Of a stretch of DNA of 64,000 nt, positions 1-11,455 are shown piece by piece. Within the stretch, counting starts at the first letter, position 1. Every line of letters starts with the position of its first letter. The notes under the pieces were generated by a model, which searched no databases, was not told the origin of the DNA, and worked only from the letters and a program-made list of their open reading frames with translations. Source of the DNA: Scalesia atractyloides (lineage: Eukaryota; Streptophyta; Magnoliopsida; Asterales; Asteraceae); contig CAMTDV010000030.1 in the NCBI GenBank assembly GCA_947069175.1, forward strand, positions 96,248,411 to 96,312,410, read 5' to 3'. The position numbers and the translations under genes were made by a program.

Positions 1-640
1 CTTTATTTTGGACACCGTTTGAGTCGTTGTGATTCTGTCACATAGTGGAACACAAATATACTAAATAATAATAATATTATTCACAAATATTGTAATTATT
101 TTGTCCAAAATTCCAATAGACTGTGTTGTCAATTTTAAATTCTTAAGAATTGCCACCACCTCTCAAATAAGAATTGTGAAAAGTTCCATAGCTGCAAAAT
201 GGTGTTTTTTTCCACCAAAGTGATAAAGAGGATGACTGAACAATATTATTGGGGAAGATAATGAATGAATGGTTAAGAGTTTTCTTCCTGCACTAAATAT
301 CTATGGGCACAACTGAGCTCTAGCTACACACCCACTCCTTTTTAATTGTTGACTTCTTGAAACTTCATCTTCTTCCTCTTGTTTTGAGTTAAACTATAGT
401 GTACCCAACACATGATATCACATGCTAACAATCTGACTGGATTCATAACTAATTAACTAGTAATATATAATTTAAAAAAATATAAGTGGATTTATAAATC
501 ATTACTAAACTTATACCTAAGTGTGTTAAGTTGTTAGAGACTTGTTGTCAGGTCAACTCGTATTAGAGCTTAACCTAATATCTTTTCGAAAATGATTGAT
601 AACACTAAAAGCATGATCGTAATTTCAAAGTCGAATTAGA
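1..640. other. AT-rich intergenic DNA, nothing recognised
   Basis: No open reading frame with recognisable protein content, no splice-compatible exon chain and no clear repeat was seen here. It is plain AT-rich plant intergenic sequence. Confidence 0.5.
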
Positions 641-1045
641 GTTATCTGTTACTTTCGCCCCGTGGTTTGTCCAATTATGTCAATCCAGGCCAAATTCATA
701 TTTGTACTATTTTCGCCCCTAATATTCTTGAAACATGTCAGTTTCGTCCAAAAACTTAACACCGTTAAAACCTGCCGTTTAATGAAGGCTAAAAACGTCA
801 GTTTTTTAAACTTTTTGTATTTATTTTCTTTTTTATTAAACCCTATTAATAGGGTTTACAAAAGGGGAAATAAAAAATAAAAATGACGGTTTTACCCTTC
901 AACAAATAGTAGGTTTTAACAGACCTTAAGTTTTTGAACGGAACTAGCATGTTTTAAGAATGTCAGGGACGAAAATGATACAAATTAGAATATTGCCTGA
1001 ACTGTCATAATTAGACAAACTAAAAGGATGAAAATGACAGTTAAC
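641..1045. repeat. Inverted-repeat (MITE-like) element, about 405 bp
   Basis: The left end (GTTATCTGTTACTTTCGCCC) and the reverse complement of the right end (GTTAACTGTCATTTTCATCC) resemble each other, and the similarity continues inward over a TTTGTCcAATTATG-type block. The short reading frame inside has no protein-like features. I could not find a convincing target site duplication, so superfamily and exact ends are uncertain. Confidence 0.5.
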
Positions 1046-1489
1046 TATCAAAGTTATAATAGCTTACCTATGGTATAAGGCGAGGCTAAGGCAGTGCCTA
1101 TTGTGGTCCTTGAGTGCACATGGCAATGGAGTTGAAAGTTCATAAGAAGACATAGTGAGACAGCTAATTACTAATAAGAGACTATAGTATTTAACTTATG
1201 GCCATATATCTAGTTCCCCTTCGGGTAAGGTGGCCAATCAAAGACAAAGGAGGTCTACTTTATATATTTCCCACTTGGTATTATTTGATATTTCAAAAGA
1301 TCTTAGATTCGTGTACAAATATAAGTCATTTTGATATTTTGATATTGATGTTTGAATCAAGTAATTTTCAAATATAAGTAATTAAATGAACATTTGAAAG
1401 TGAAGTAAAACATTTTTATGCATTTTTTTATATTTGAAAGGCTAGACGCCGCATAGTTCTGTACAATAACACCTATAAAAAGTTGATTG
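1046..1489. other. Intergenic DNA, nothing recognised
   Basis: AT-rich sequence with no gene or repeat that I can support. It lies between the inverted-repeat element and the 8-bp target site duplication of the hAT-like element. Confidence 0.4.
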
Positions 1490-2033
1490 TCACAAGTAGG
1501 GTTGTAAATAAACAGAACATTCAGCGAATAGTTTGTGAACCGTCCGGTGGGAAATTCGTTTAAATGAACGAACATGAACAAGAAATTCAATTTGAGAATT
1601 TATACAAACAAACATGAACAGGGGATGTGTTCCTTTACGTTCGTGACCGTTTGGTAAGGTGTTCATTAACGTTCGTTTCTTTAAAGATTTTTTATATTAT
1701 ATTTTAATTTATTGGTCTTGGTTTTAAAAAGATATGAAACCATAGTTTTACTATACATCTTTACTAACATTCCTCATTTTATCATTTCAATATCAGTTTT
1801 TTTTAAAGCTTGACAAACTTCTTAATTTTTGTGTTAATTATGTTAAGTATTTATTTAATTTGTCAGATTTTTTTGTGATATTTTTAACATAAAAAAGGAG
1901 ATTGTATTTCTAAATAAATATACAACGTTCGTTTGTGTTCATTTATGTTCATGAACATTTGTCTGTTCGTTTTTCTTCGTCTACGTTTGGTAAGTGTTCA
2001 TCACTAGTACAAAAGTGATCAAATGATGCGGTT

Positions 2034-2190
2034 AAATTAGCTATTAGATGCGGTTTTAGACCCGCATCTTATGGCTATAAGTCAAAAGATGCGATTCTAG
2101 ACCCGCATCTTTTGGTACATTAAGCAAAAACTAACCTTTTCCTATATATTCAAAAGATACGGTTCTAGAACCGCATCTTTTGGTGTTTGA
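2034..2190. repeat. CACTA left subterminal repeats
   Basis: Three inverted units of the form GATGCGGTT...GACCCGCATCTT, the last one AGATACGGTTCTAGAACCGC, are spaced about 55-65 bp apart. They match the units at the other end of the CACTA element. In this superfamily such subterminal motifs bind the transposase. Confidence 0.7.
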
Positions 2191-2614
2191 ACTAAAAAAA
2201 ATATTCAATTACAGGAAATTTTTAATAATTTTATTAAAAATTTCCTATAAAATCTCATTATTAAAAAATTATCTAAAAATAAAATAAAATATACAAAAAA
2301 AATTAAAACCAATGTAAAATAACCCAAGAATATAAATTACAAAGGTTTCAAAGTGACACAAAATTACAAAAGTTTCAAAGTAACACAAATACATATATCT
2401 GTAAAGATGAAAGTGATATACAATAATGTAACATCCGTCAAAAAACGGATTTATCAAACCCGCTCCGTTTATCAACCGAACAGTCAGTCAAAAAATTTCG
2501 TTGCGAATTGGATGCCCAAAATATTTTTAAACGATACGTAATCGATTATTATACGGGAATATATATTTAGTTTTTGAAAAACTGATGAAAATCGCAAAAT
2601 AAAAATAAAAGTAC

Positions 2615-3978
2615 TCTGCCGGGTTTCGAACCCGGGTCAATACCAATTCAGCATCAGACTTATCTCTCAACACACAAACCACTGCGCCACTTGTTTTGTT
2701 TGTTAAATAATGAAATCATTTAAATCATAAAGTAACGTTACGAATTCAAAACCGGCGCCCAAAGTTCAGTCGTCGGAATCCCGGTAATATCGCGAGTTTT
2801 TAACGAAGTTTTCAGTTATAACGTAAACTATTATTAGGACATCGGTTATAACCGACGTTTGAGTCCGCGACACTTTCTATAACCGCCGGAGTTTTTATAA
2901 CCGACGAATCCAGTCGGAAATCAGACCAAATACATCTCGGTTTCTTCCTATAAATTCACCCACAACCCACTGCAAACCTTTTCGCTCAAAACCACACCTT
3001 TTCTCGGCGTAATTTCACTCGCCGGAATTTTTCGGTTTGTCGCCGGATAACCGGGTTCCCCATTGCCGAGCCTTACTGAGCCTCTGAGCTTATACCGGAG
3101 ATACCCACACCCTTTTTAAGCTTCCTGGAGACTCGCTGCTACAAGAAAACTCGTCGCCGGAGGTGATCTCTGTCGCCGGAGTTCTGCCGGAAAACAGAGG
3201 AAAGCGAGTCGGTATACCTCACGCTTATTTTTCCTTCTTTTTACTTATACCTCATCTATAATTAACCTAAAACACTAAAAAAAACGATTAAGACTTTGAA
3301 CCAGCCGATTTCTGAATTCTGGTTATATCTTGATGAAGAAGACGATGACCGCTATAACATATAAGTATAATATAAATCAAGAAATTACTCGGGTTAGACA
3401 CACAGTCCAGCGGTGGACTGTGTGCACGTTAAACATGCAAAGGTCTCGAGTTCGAATCCCGTTTCACACACGCTGCCTTAATAAAAATCATTTTTTTTGT
3501 TTAACTGAACCGGAGTCGCCACTGGTATATGTTAAGTATATTAATAACCGGAATAATAACCAAGTTAGACACACAGTCCAGCGGTGGACTGTGTGTTTGT
3601 TTATATCACAGATCACGGGTTCGAGTCCGGTCTTCTGCACCGACTCGGACGATTATCTATTCTTTTTAAATAAGGCAGAAAAGAAAATAACTAATTTGTA
3701 TTTAAGTATAATAAAAATCGGATTATATAACATGTTAAACACACAGTCCAGCGGTGGACTGTGTGTTAGTTTAAGCCACAGGTCCCGGGTTCGAGACCTG
3801 TGGAGTGCACGTCCGATTCGCTTAAACTGTTTTTAAAATAAAATGATTTTCGGTTTAAACTAATTAATATATATATATAATTAAAATCAGATATATAACG
3901 GGTTAGACACGTAGCTCAGTTGGTAGAGCTGCGTGCACGCGTACGGAAGGTCTCGGGTTCGAGCCTCACTCAGCGCAC
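2615..3978 (+). repeat. tRNA-like module array in solo LTR 1
   Basis: Sense modules lie at about 3392-3470, 3564-3640, 3734-3810 and 3901-3978, roughly 170 bp apart, each preceded by a TTAgACAC block. The last has a consensus A-box (TAGCTCAGTTGG) and a B-box (GGTTCGAGCC). The first three have an A-box-like arm CACACAGTCCA-GCGG-TGGACTGTGTG, a perfect 11-bp stem. An antisense module at 2615-2690 has the A-box-like GTGGCGCAGTGG and a perfect tRNA T-arm (CCGGG-TTCGAAA-CCCGG). No acceptor stem pairs, so these are not tRNA genes. Confidence 0.75.
2949..2956 (+). promoter_or_regulatory. Candidate TATA box in solo LTR 1
   Basis: TATAAATT lies about 520 bp into the LTR. Solo LTR 2 has TATAAATA at the equivalent offset (7790-7797), in both cases followed by a C-rich stretch. 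Shared placement between diverged LTRs supports a Pol II promoter, but transcription cannot be seen from sequence. Confidence 0.5.
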
Positions 3979-3997
3979 TTGTATTCCGAATCGAACC

Positions 3998-4028
3998 GGT
4001 CAACGGTCAAGTCAACGGTCAACGGTCA
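3998..4028 (-). promoter_or_regulatory. Tandem W-box (TTGACC) cluster in solo LTR 1
   Basis: On the minus strand four TTGAC cores occur in about 30 bp, arranged as repeated GTTGACC units. TTGAC followed by C or T is the WRKY-binding W-box. The same cluster sits in the same place, next to the last tRNA-like module, in every LTR of the family and varies in unit number. Function is inferred from the motif only. Confidence 0.5.
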
Positions 4029-4461
4029 GAAAAAAAAAATCAAATTTTTTTTATTATTTTATTTAATTATTTTAATTAAAAATCAATTAAAAATACTTAA
4101 AATAACATTTTTAAGGTTAGAAAATAGCCTCAAACTCACAAAAATACACCCTACAATCCTACTAAAATAGATTAATAAAATCCGTTTACTTACCAAACCA
4201 TAATGCGATTTATCTAGGTTAAATCTCACTCGTGGTTAAAACCACTTCGCGTGCATTCAACATCATCAACCGAACGCACCCACTGTGAGTGAATCTTACA
4301 ACTCCCCCTTTTAAATTACACGTTTTGGGGTGTGTCATGTGATATGAAAATAATTAACTTATTTATTTAAACTTGTACCATACCACATCATGACTTAAAT
4401 TTAGATTGTTTATATTATTGTGATTACTTATTTCCTATTGTCAAATTATATGCAACTCAAT

Positions 4462-4656
4462 CATTAGGCCCCTCAGTTCCTCGTGAAAGACGAGTTGAGC
4501 ATCGCGTGCCTCTAAATATTCCATTTTTGTTCATGTGTGTATCATTGAGTTTATATTATTTGTAGTTGTGTCATTCATATTATCATGATTATGCAATTCA
4601 TTCATTAGGCCCCTCAGTTCCTCGTGAGAGACGAGTTGAGCATCGCGTGCCTCTAA
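4462..4656 (+). repeat. Two copies of a 55-bp hairpin unit in solo LTR 1
   Basis: Units at 4462-4516 and 4602-4656 are nearly identical and contain the stem CTCGT/ACGAG. Solo LTR 2 holds two related units at about 9157-9270. Confidence 0.7.
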
Positions 4657-5147
4657 TTGTTCCAATATTGTTCATGTGTGTTTCATTTAATATCTTATGA
4701 TTGTTGATTAAGATTACATCTATTTTTACTCATATTTGGTTGTGCACATATTTCATAATCAATTTAAATAAATTTGTTCAAATGTTTTCCATAGGATTCA
4801 CTCGCCAACATTATGTTGATCCAAAAACCCTTTTACACATGATACAGGTGAACAGGTTGAAGCAAGGAAAACATAGGATATACCTTAGAAGAGAACAAAG
4901 AAGTTTAGATTGTTAGTTAGATCATGTTGTAACATTTATTGTAAAATTCCATTTAATTTGTATTAATGAATATGAAACGCTTAATAAATGTCATGAGCTT
5001 TGATGATAACCCAATCATGCCCCGATCACCTTTTCCGCTGCGGGTCGGGGTGTGACAAATAACTTCCCAAACTAATGTCTTCGTACATGCAACACAAACC
5101 GATGCCTCCAATTCATACTTGCAACCAGAACCATAGAAGTTGCCTAA

Positions 5148-5476
5148 GAGCATTCACATCCAACTCCCTAAAAATATACATACATTCCACTAAAAAACAA
5201 ATATTGCATCAATATATTTCTACTAAAAAAAAATGTTTTTTCTCTCTCTTTTTCAATTAAATAATATTTTTATATTTTTATCATTACATTTTCTCTCTCC
5301 TTCACTCACAACCATTTTCAATATATATTAAAAAGTATAGGGGTTGAACAGTGTCCTCCAAATATACAGATGAACAGTAACATTTTCTCTCTCCTCCACT
5401 AACAACCACTTTTTTTATACATTTTATATTTAAAAAACCCCACACACAGATTTTGATTCCTAGGATGTAAATGCTC
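5148..5476. mobile_element. MITE with TAA target site (PIF/Harbinger-like)
   Basis: The left end GAGCATTCACATCC and the reverse complement of the right end GAGCATTTACATCC are terminal inverted repeats, with TAA on both sides (5145-5147 and 5477-5479). The 329-bp interior is AT-rich and non-coding, with ctctctcc stretches. Confidence 0.7.
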
Positions 5477-5479
5477 TAA

Positions 5480-7144
5480 CAAGACATAAAGTTGCATTAA
5501 TAAAATGAGGCTTCAAATGTATACACAAGTGTGCATATGTGTATAACGTAATCTTTAATTCACATGTCATAACAGGCAATATTGGATGGCACGGGGTTGG
5601 ACTTAACCAATGCTAATAAGTATTTGCTTAAACAAAAACTTAGACAAATTGCACTCAAATACCACAATGCTTACTTTTAGAAAGGCGCTTATAAGTATAT
5701 ATAAACAAGGTTTGAATGAATTATGAATAGTTTAACTTGTGATTAATGCGTTTATAAAAGACAATAACAGGAAGTTAAAACATCACCTTAAGAAGAACCG
5801 AAACAAATAAAAAGTGCAGCCAATAGAGACTTAAATGTAAGGCGCTGCAAACAAAACAAAAGATCATATGATCTTCATAATTCATATCAACTCTAATCCT
5901 CTTCTCTATCCAATTGTATGAACTAAAATAACAACCAGAGAGTCCCTTCTGAGCAATGAAACAGAAACATGTGTACTCAACCAACACTCATCCTTTCACC
6001 TACACACAATCTCATTTCATTAAGACTAAAACTTTTAATAATTACTAAACGAAATTATAGAATACCAGTATTGAGTAATGAGTGGGCCTTATTAGTAGTT
6101 AAACGATCCCTATCTTCTGGGTCGCCTTGAAGTTCCGGCACTGTTAATGATCAATCAACCGGATCTTCATATCCATCTTCAACTCTTCCTCTGCAGAACC
6201 CATATTCCCTTATCAACATCCTGCGAGTTAGCCATAAATTACATCAACCATTAGATTCCTTGTTTGATTTCACATGTTACCTTGTCGCCAAGAAAAATTA
6301 AAACTAGAGAAACTATAATTGAATAAAAGAAACTATAAGCTTGAAATCGAAATTAATAAAACCATATCATTATTTGTCCCCTCACAAAAACTACATGAGG
6401 CCTCTCTTCCCCTTTCCCTACAAGATTAACTGTTTGGTACTCAAGTCGTTTGGAATGAGCATGCTCTAGGATTCTCTCATTTTCTTTGGGTTCTACTCTC
6501 TGGTACCTTAGTTGTGGTTGTGTGTGAAAAGATTTGAGAAACAAAAAAGTTTAGATGAAAAAAATGAGGGATAATAGCGGGGAGTTCAAATTTGGGGAAA
6601 ACTGAGAGGGAAATCAAAAATATTAGGGGCAGTGGCGGGAAATTTTATTTTGGGTGAGAGATCTAAATTAAATTTTGATTATTTAAAATAATGACTATAT
6701 TTCAGTATTATATTTTATTTTAGTTGTAATTATCTATTAACTTTTAAGATAAACGAGTGGTATCTACGCCTAGGAATTGAATTCTAGGTGCTACATGGCG
6801 GAAATTTAGTCGGTATCGATTTGTTTCGTTACGATATCGGCATTTGTTATAGAAACCGAAAGAGGAAAAATAAATAATTAATATCGTGACATGACCAAAA
6901 AATATCAACAAGTGATTTATATTGATCGAAGCAATTGTTCGTCAGGGTACCGCCACGGTATGAGCAACTCTATTCTCAACAAAGTTTATACTAGAACGTC
7001 GGAAAAACTTAAGTAAAGTCGCGTATTTTTTTAGGTTTTTTTAATTTAACGAAGACTATGGTACAGTGTGGTGACTTGATTTTACATATTGGCATGTAGA
7101 TTAAAAAAAATCATGGTTTAGATAAAGGTAAATTGACATGCTAA
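5480..7144. other. CACTA interior, no gene recognised
   Basis: I found no transposase or other recognisable protein. Short frames such as 6353-6544 (minus) have no family features. The GGGAAAtTTtATTTTGGGtGAGAG-like region near 6600-6660 and a low-AT patch at 6100-6240 could be a captured gene fragment or transposon leader, but I cannot identify either. Confidence 0.4.
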
Positions 7145-7461
7145 GGGCGTTAAAAAATATTATGATCAATGGTCATCCTAAACGCCCTTCGTTGACAATA
7201 ATGGAACATGAATAACCTTAGTTAACCATCATTGCCCTAAGGCCCATTAACCATCCTAATGGACCACTGATTGTAACATCCGTAAAAAAAACGGGTTTTC
7301 AAAACCCGCTTCGTTTATTAATCAAATATCCAGTTATAAATTTTTGTTGCGTATTTAATGCTCAAATTAATTTTAAATGATACATAATTAATAAACATTT
7401 TAGAATTTAAAAACCATAATTAATAAATAATAAAAATAAGAGAATAAAAAAAATAAATGAG

Positions 7462-8676
7462 GCTGCCTGGGTTTCGAACCCGGGTCAGCCGGTTCAACAA
7501 ACAACCAACACACCACTCCGCCACACACTTAAATTTGGAATAATACTGAAATAAATAATACTTAACATAAAACTCGAATTCGAAAGCAGACTTCAGCGCG
7601 GCAGAACTCGCGATCACCGGAAAATCCGGCAATCCGCGAGTTTAGCCATTTTCCTTTTGACTATAACGTTATAACCGACTTCGACATCAGTTATAACCGA
7701 CGTCTACAGTCAATTCCAGTCGTAACCGCCGGAGAAACCTTGACCGCGAATCAAGACAAAATTCCGACCCAATACATCCTGTTCTACCCTATAAATACCC
7801 CCTCAACCTTCCGGGAATCCTTTCGTTCAAGACCGCACACTTTTTCGTAGTTGAAGTGCTCAGAAACTCGTCGCCAGAGATTTTCAATTTCGCCGGAATT
7901 GGTCACCGGAAAACCGAACACATTTCATTTCTTTGCCTTACTCTAAAATAAGACTTCTAGAGCTCAGACAAAAAGCACCACACTCACCTCAAACTTCTGG
8001 TAGAGCCTCTGTTGCAAGTTGAACTTCGCCAGAATTCTCTGCAAGTCGCCGAAATCCTCAGTTACTCGCCGGAATCATCACCGGAGGATTTCAATTCGAC
8101 TTTGATCGGTATAATCTTTTGATCCATGTCCTTTTATCATTTAATTTACTAAAGTATACTAGATTTCTGATTTAGCAGTCGAGTTCGAATACTGAGAATT
8201 AAACAGAAAGAAGATGAAGTTTATATAGTGTATATGTATAAATAAAACCGGTTATAAAACCAGGTTAGACACACAGTCCAGTGGTGGACTGTGTGCAAAT
8301 TTAAAGCAAGGTCTCGGGTTCGACTCTGTTCTTGTTTCGATTCGTCACAATATTCAAACCTTTTTATAAAACCCAAATATGAAACTTGACAGTAAGTATA
8401 TAAGTATAATAAAAAGCAATAAAACTAACAGGTTAGACACACAGCCCAACTGGTTGGGCTGTGTGCACACGAACCGTAGGTCGCGGGTTCGAGTCCAGAC
8501 TCTCACACCGGTTCGATTGGTTTAAAAACCTTTTTAATTAAATAAAATTCTGAATGATCCAAATAGTATATAAATATAATTAAAATCATAAATATTTCGG
8601 GTTAGACACGTAGCTCAGTTGGTAGAGCTGCGTGCACGCGTACGGGAGGTCACGAGTTCGAACCTCCCTCAGCGCA
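7462..8676 (+). repeat. tRNA-like module array in solo LTR 2
   Basis: Sense modules lie at about 8263-8335, 8431-8510 and 8600-8676, and an antisense module at 7462-7524. The middle sense module has a changed stem, CACACAGCCCAAC / GTTGGGCTGTGTG, that still pairs fully. The third has CACGTAGCTC / GAGCTGCGTG with one G-U type pair. B-boxes are GGTTCGACTC, GGTTCGAGTCC and AGTTCGAACC. Confidence 0.75.
7790..7797 (+). promoter_or_regulatory. Candidate TATA box in solo LTR 2
   Basis: TATAAATA, followed by a C-rich stretch, sits about 520 bp from the LTR start. That is the same offset as the TATA-like box of solo LTR 1. Confidence 0.5.
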
Positions 8677-10850
8677 TACAAAACTCACGGTCCGACCGGT
8701 CAACGGTAAAAAAGTCAAAATTTTTCTTTTTATTTATTTATTTTATTTAAAAATCAATTAAAAACACTTAAAAAATAATATTTTTGAAGTTAGAAAATTT
8801 CCTTAAACTCACAAAAATAAATCTAACAATCCCATTAAGAACACTAATTAAAAATATTAATCCCAAATAAAAGTTTATTTATTTATCGAATTATTATGTT
8901 ATTATTTAGGTTAGTTTCTATCGTGGTTAAATCCAAATTCGTGCGCATTCATCATCAATCCAAGAAACGCACCCACTGTGAGTGAATTCTTACAAATTCC
9001 CCTTTTTATTCATGTTTTGGGGTGTATCATGTGTCGCTTAAATTAATTCGCTTATTCAAACTCGTGCTATTACCATTATATGATCTAAACTTATAATGTA
9101 AATATTGTTTGTTGTAATGTGTGTTTACATTTAGTCAAGTTGCGTGCAAATCAATTCATTAGGCCCATTAGTTCCTCGTTGGAGACGGGTTGAACAACGC
9201 GTGCCTCAAAATCATTCATTAGGCCCATCAGTTCCTCGTGGGAGACGAGTTGAACATCGCGTGCCTCAAAATCAATCATTTGGTGTATGTGTGTGCAATA
9301 ATTAATATTATGTGTTTTGTGATTAAATTTACATCTACGTTTACTCATATGTGGTTATGCACTTTATTTTAAAATCGATACAATAAACACGTTTAAATGT
9401 TTTTCATAGGATTCACTCGCCAACTTTTTGTTGACCAAAAAACCCTATTTTTACACATGATACAGGTGGACAGGTTGAAGCAAGGATCACATAGGAAATT
9501 GCCTTAGAAGAAAAATAATGAAGTCTTGAAAAATGTATAGAACATGTTGTACTAGTATGATTGATTGTAATGATTCTCCTTTAAAGAGAAATAATAAATA
9601 TGGAACTTTATAATAAATGTCATGAGCTTTGATGAAAACCCAATCATGCCCCGACTACCATTTCCGCTGTGGGTCAGGGTGTGACACTGATCATCATTGA
9701 CGCCCTTCGTTGACGATGATGGAACATTAACAACCCTAGTTGACCACCATTAGGCCTAATTGACCTATCAACCATCCTAATAGAGCACTAATCATTCTAA
9801 ACGACCTTCACTAACAAACAATGTAGTAGGAACAAACCTACTTGACCACCATTATCCCTAATTAATCTATCAATAATCCTAGTGGACTATTGATCCTCTT
9901 AAACAGCCTGCATTAACACTAATGTAGCATGAATAACACTAGTTGACCATTACTTACTTGCCTTATTTGGTAATCAAACATCCTAATTAACCATTGATCA
10001 TTCTTAACGCCCTTAGCATGAACAACCCTGCTTGATCATCATTAGCCTTATTTGGCCCATCAATCATCCTAATAGACCATTGATCATCATGAACGCTCTC
10101 CGTTGATAATAATGGAACATGAACAACCCTAGTTGACCACCGGTGCCCTGACCTATTATTCATCATAATGGACCATAAGTCATCCTAAACCTCCCTTTAT
10201 TAACAAAAATGTAGCATGAACAACCCTAGTTGACCACCCTTGTTCTTTAATTGATTTATCAATCATCCTACCGGGCCATTAATCATCATAAACAACTTTC
10301 ATTAACAAAAATGTAGCATGAACAATCTTAGTTGACCATTATTGACCTTAATTGGTCCATCAATCATCTTAATAAATCATTGATTATCTTAAACGTCATT
10401 CGTGACAATAATGAAACAACGATAGTTGACCACCACTGGCCCTAACTAACCTATAAATCATCCTAATGGACTACTAATCACCCTAAACATCCTTCATTAA
10501 CAAAAATGTAACATGAATAACTCTAGTTGGCTACCACTGTTCTAAGTGATATATCAATCATCCTAGTGGATCATTAATTATCCTAAACAACCTTCATTGA
10601 CACTAATGTAGCATGAACAACGCTAGTTGACCAATACTGGCCGTATTGGTCCATCAATCATCCTTATAGACCACCGATGATCCTTAACGTCCTTCATTGA
10701 AAAAAATGGAACGTGAACAACCCTAGTTGAGCAAACATTGTTCCTAGTTGACATATCAGTCATCCTAATGGACCATTAATAATCCTAAACGACTTTCATT
10801 GACACAAATGTAGCATTAAGAACCTTGGTTGACCATCATCATTATATGTT

Positions 10851-11244
10851 TAAGCAACATGTACATGATCATCGATATACGTTTAAACCTTATTTTATTA
10901 ATCGTTAAACTATATGACGATGTGTACATATATACATAGATGCATACATAATATATATATAAATAAATAAGCATGTGTATGTATACACAATAAATCAATA
11001 AATAAAAAAAATAAATATTTGTAATCATGAAAAAAGTGATTTGTTTCACAAGAAATTTATTTATTTATTATTATAATACTATATATGGAAACCTTTTTTA
11101 ATACTTTGTTATTTCGTATCATTAATAAAAAATCAAACATGTACAGTTAGTATTTATTTATTTTTATTATTAGTTTTTATTTATTGTCAATATTAGTATT
11201 TATTTAATACTTCTTTTTTATTATTAGTTTTTTATTACCGTTAT
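10851..11244. other. AT-rich CACTA interior
   Basis: Low-complexity AT-rich DNA with runs of TATATA and TTATTTATT. No gene is seen. Confidence 0.4.
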
Positions 11245-11455
11245 ATCAAGAGACGTGGTTTTAGAACCGCATCTTTTGGCTCTATGTTTTTTATTAAAAC
11301 ACTTATAAGATGCGGTTACATGAGAACCGCATCTTTTGACCAATGTTTTGTTTTTAAAACAAACATAAACCTATTTTAAAACACCCATAAGATGCGGTTG
11401 TAGAGAAGAACTGCATCTTTTGAAAACACCCATAGCATCTTTTGATCAATTATGT
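11245..11455. repeat. CACTA right subterminal repeats
   Basis: Inverted units such as ACGTGGTTTTAGAACCGCAT, GATGCGGTTACATGAGAACC and GATGCGGTTGTAGAGAAGAA match those at the left end. The outer part of this block (from about 11352) also appears at 57088-57191 as the start of the segmental duplicate. Confidence 0.7.

Larger units (their letters stand above)
2427..5057 (+). mobile_element. Solo LTR 1 of the Ty3/gypsy family
   Basis: The sequence starts TGTAACATCC and ends GGTGTGACA, the same ends as the LTRs at 29523-32180 and 35956-38722 read on the opposite strand. An exact 5-bp duplication AATAA flanks it (2422-2426 and 5058-5062). No internal retrotransposon sequence follows, so it is a solo LTR left by LTR-LTR recombination. 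It is 2631 bp long. It carries one antisense and four sense tRNA-like modules, a TATA-like box at 2949, a TTGACC cluster and two copies of a 55-bp hairpin unit. Confidence 0.88.
7272..9686 (+). mobile_element. Solo LTR 2 of the Ty3/gypsy family
   Basis: It begins TGTAACATCC and ends GGTGTGACA and is flanked by an exact 5-bp duplication CTGAT (7267-7271 and 9687-9691). It is 2415 bp long, clearly diverged from solo LTR 1 but with the same layout: antisense tRNA-like module, TATA-like box, sense tRNA-like modules, TTGACC motif and paired hairpin units. No internal domain follows. Confidence 0.88.
7145..10850. repeat. Degenerate minisatellite, period about 108 bp, split by solo LTR 2
   Basis: A unit built from blocks like CCTAGTTGACCACCA, ATCAATCATCCTAATGGACC and AACGCCCTTCATTGACA recurs roughly every 105-110 bp. 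About one unit lies left of the solo LTR (7145-7271) and about ten lie to its right (9687-10850). Units differ by many substitutions, so the array is old compared with the solo LTR within it. Confidence 0.75.

Noticed and set aside
3330..3836. A 168-codon open frame
   Set aside because: It reads straight through three tRNA-like modules in a solo LTR. The protein is made of repeated VRHTVQRWTVC blocks from DNA repeats, with no family features.
3901..3978. A possible tRNA gene with good A- and B-boxes
   Set aside because: The acceptor stem does not pair, the first arm is too long, and the same sequence is found in every LTR. It is a tRNA-like module, not a tRNA gene.
6353..6544. 63-codon minus frame inside the CACTA element
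   Set aside because: No similarity to transposase or any family that I recognise. Too short to support as a gene.
7145..10850. CRISPR-like regular repeats
   Set aside because: Units are contiguous and degenerate with no unique spacers, inside a plant transposon.
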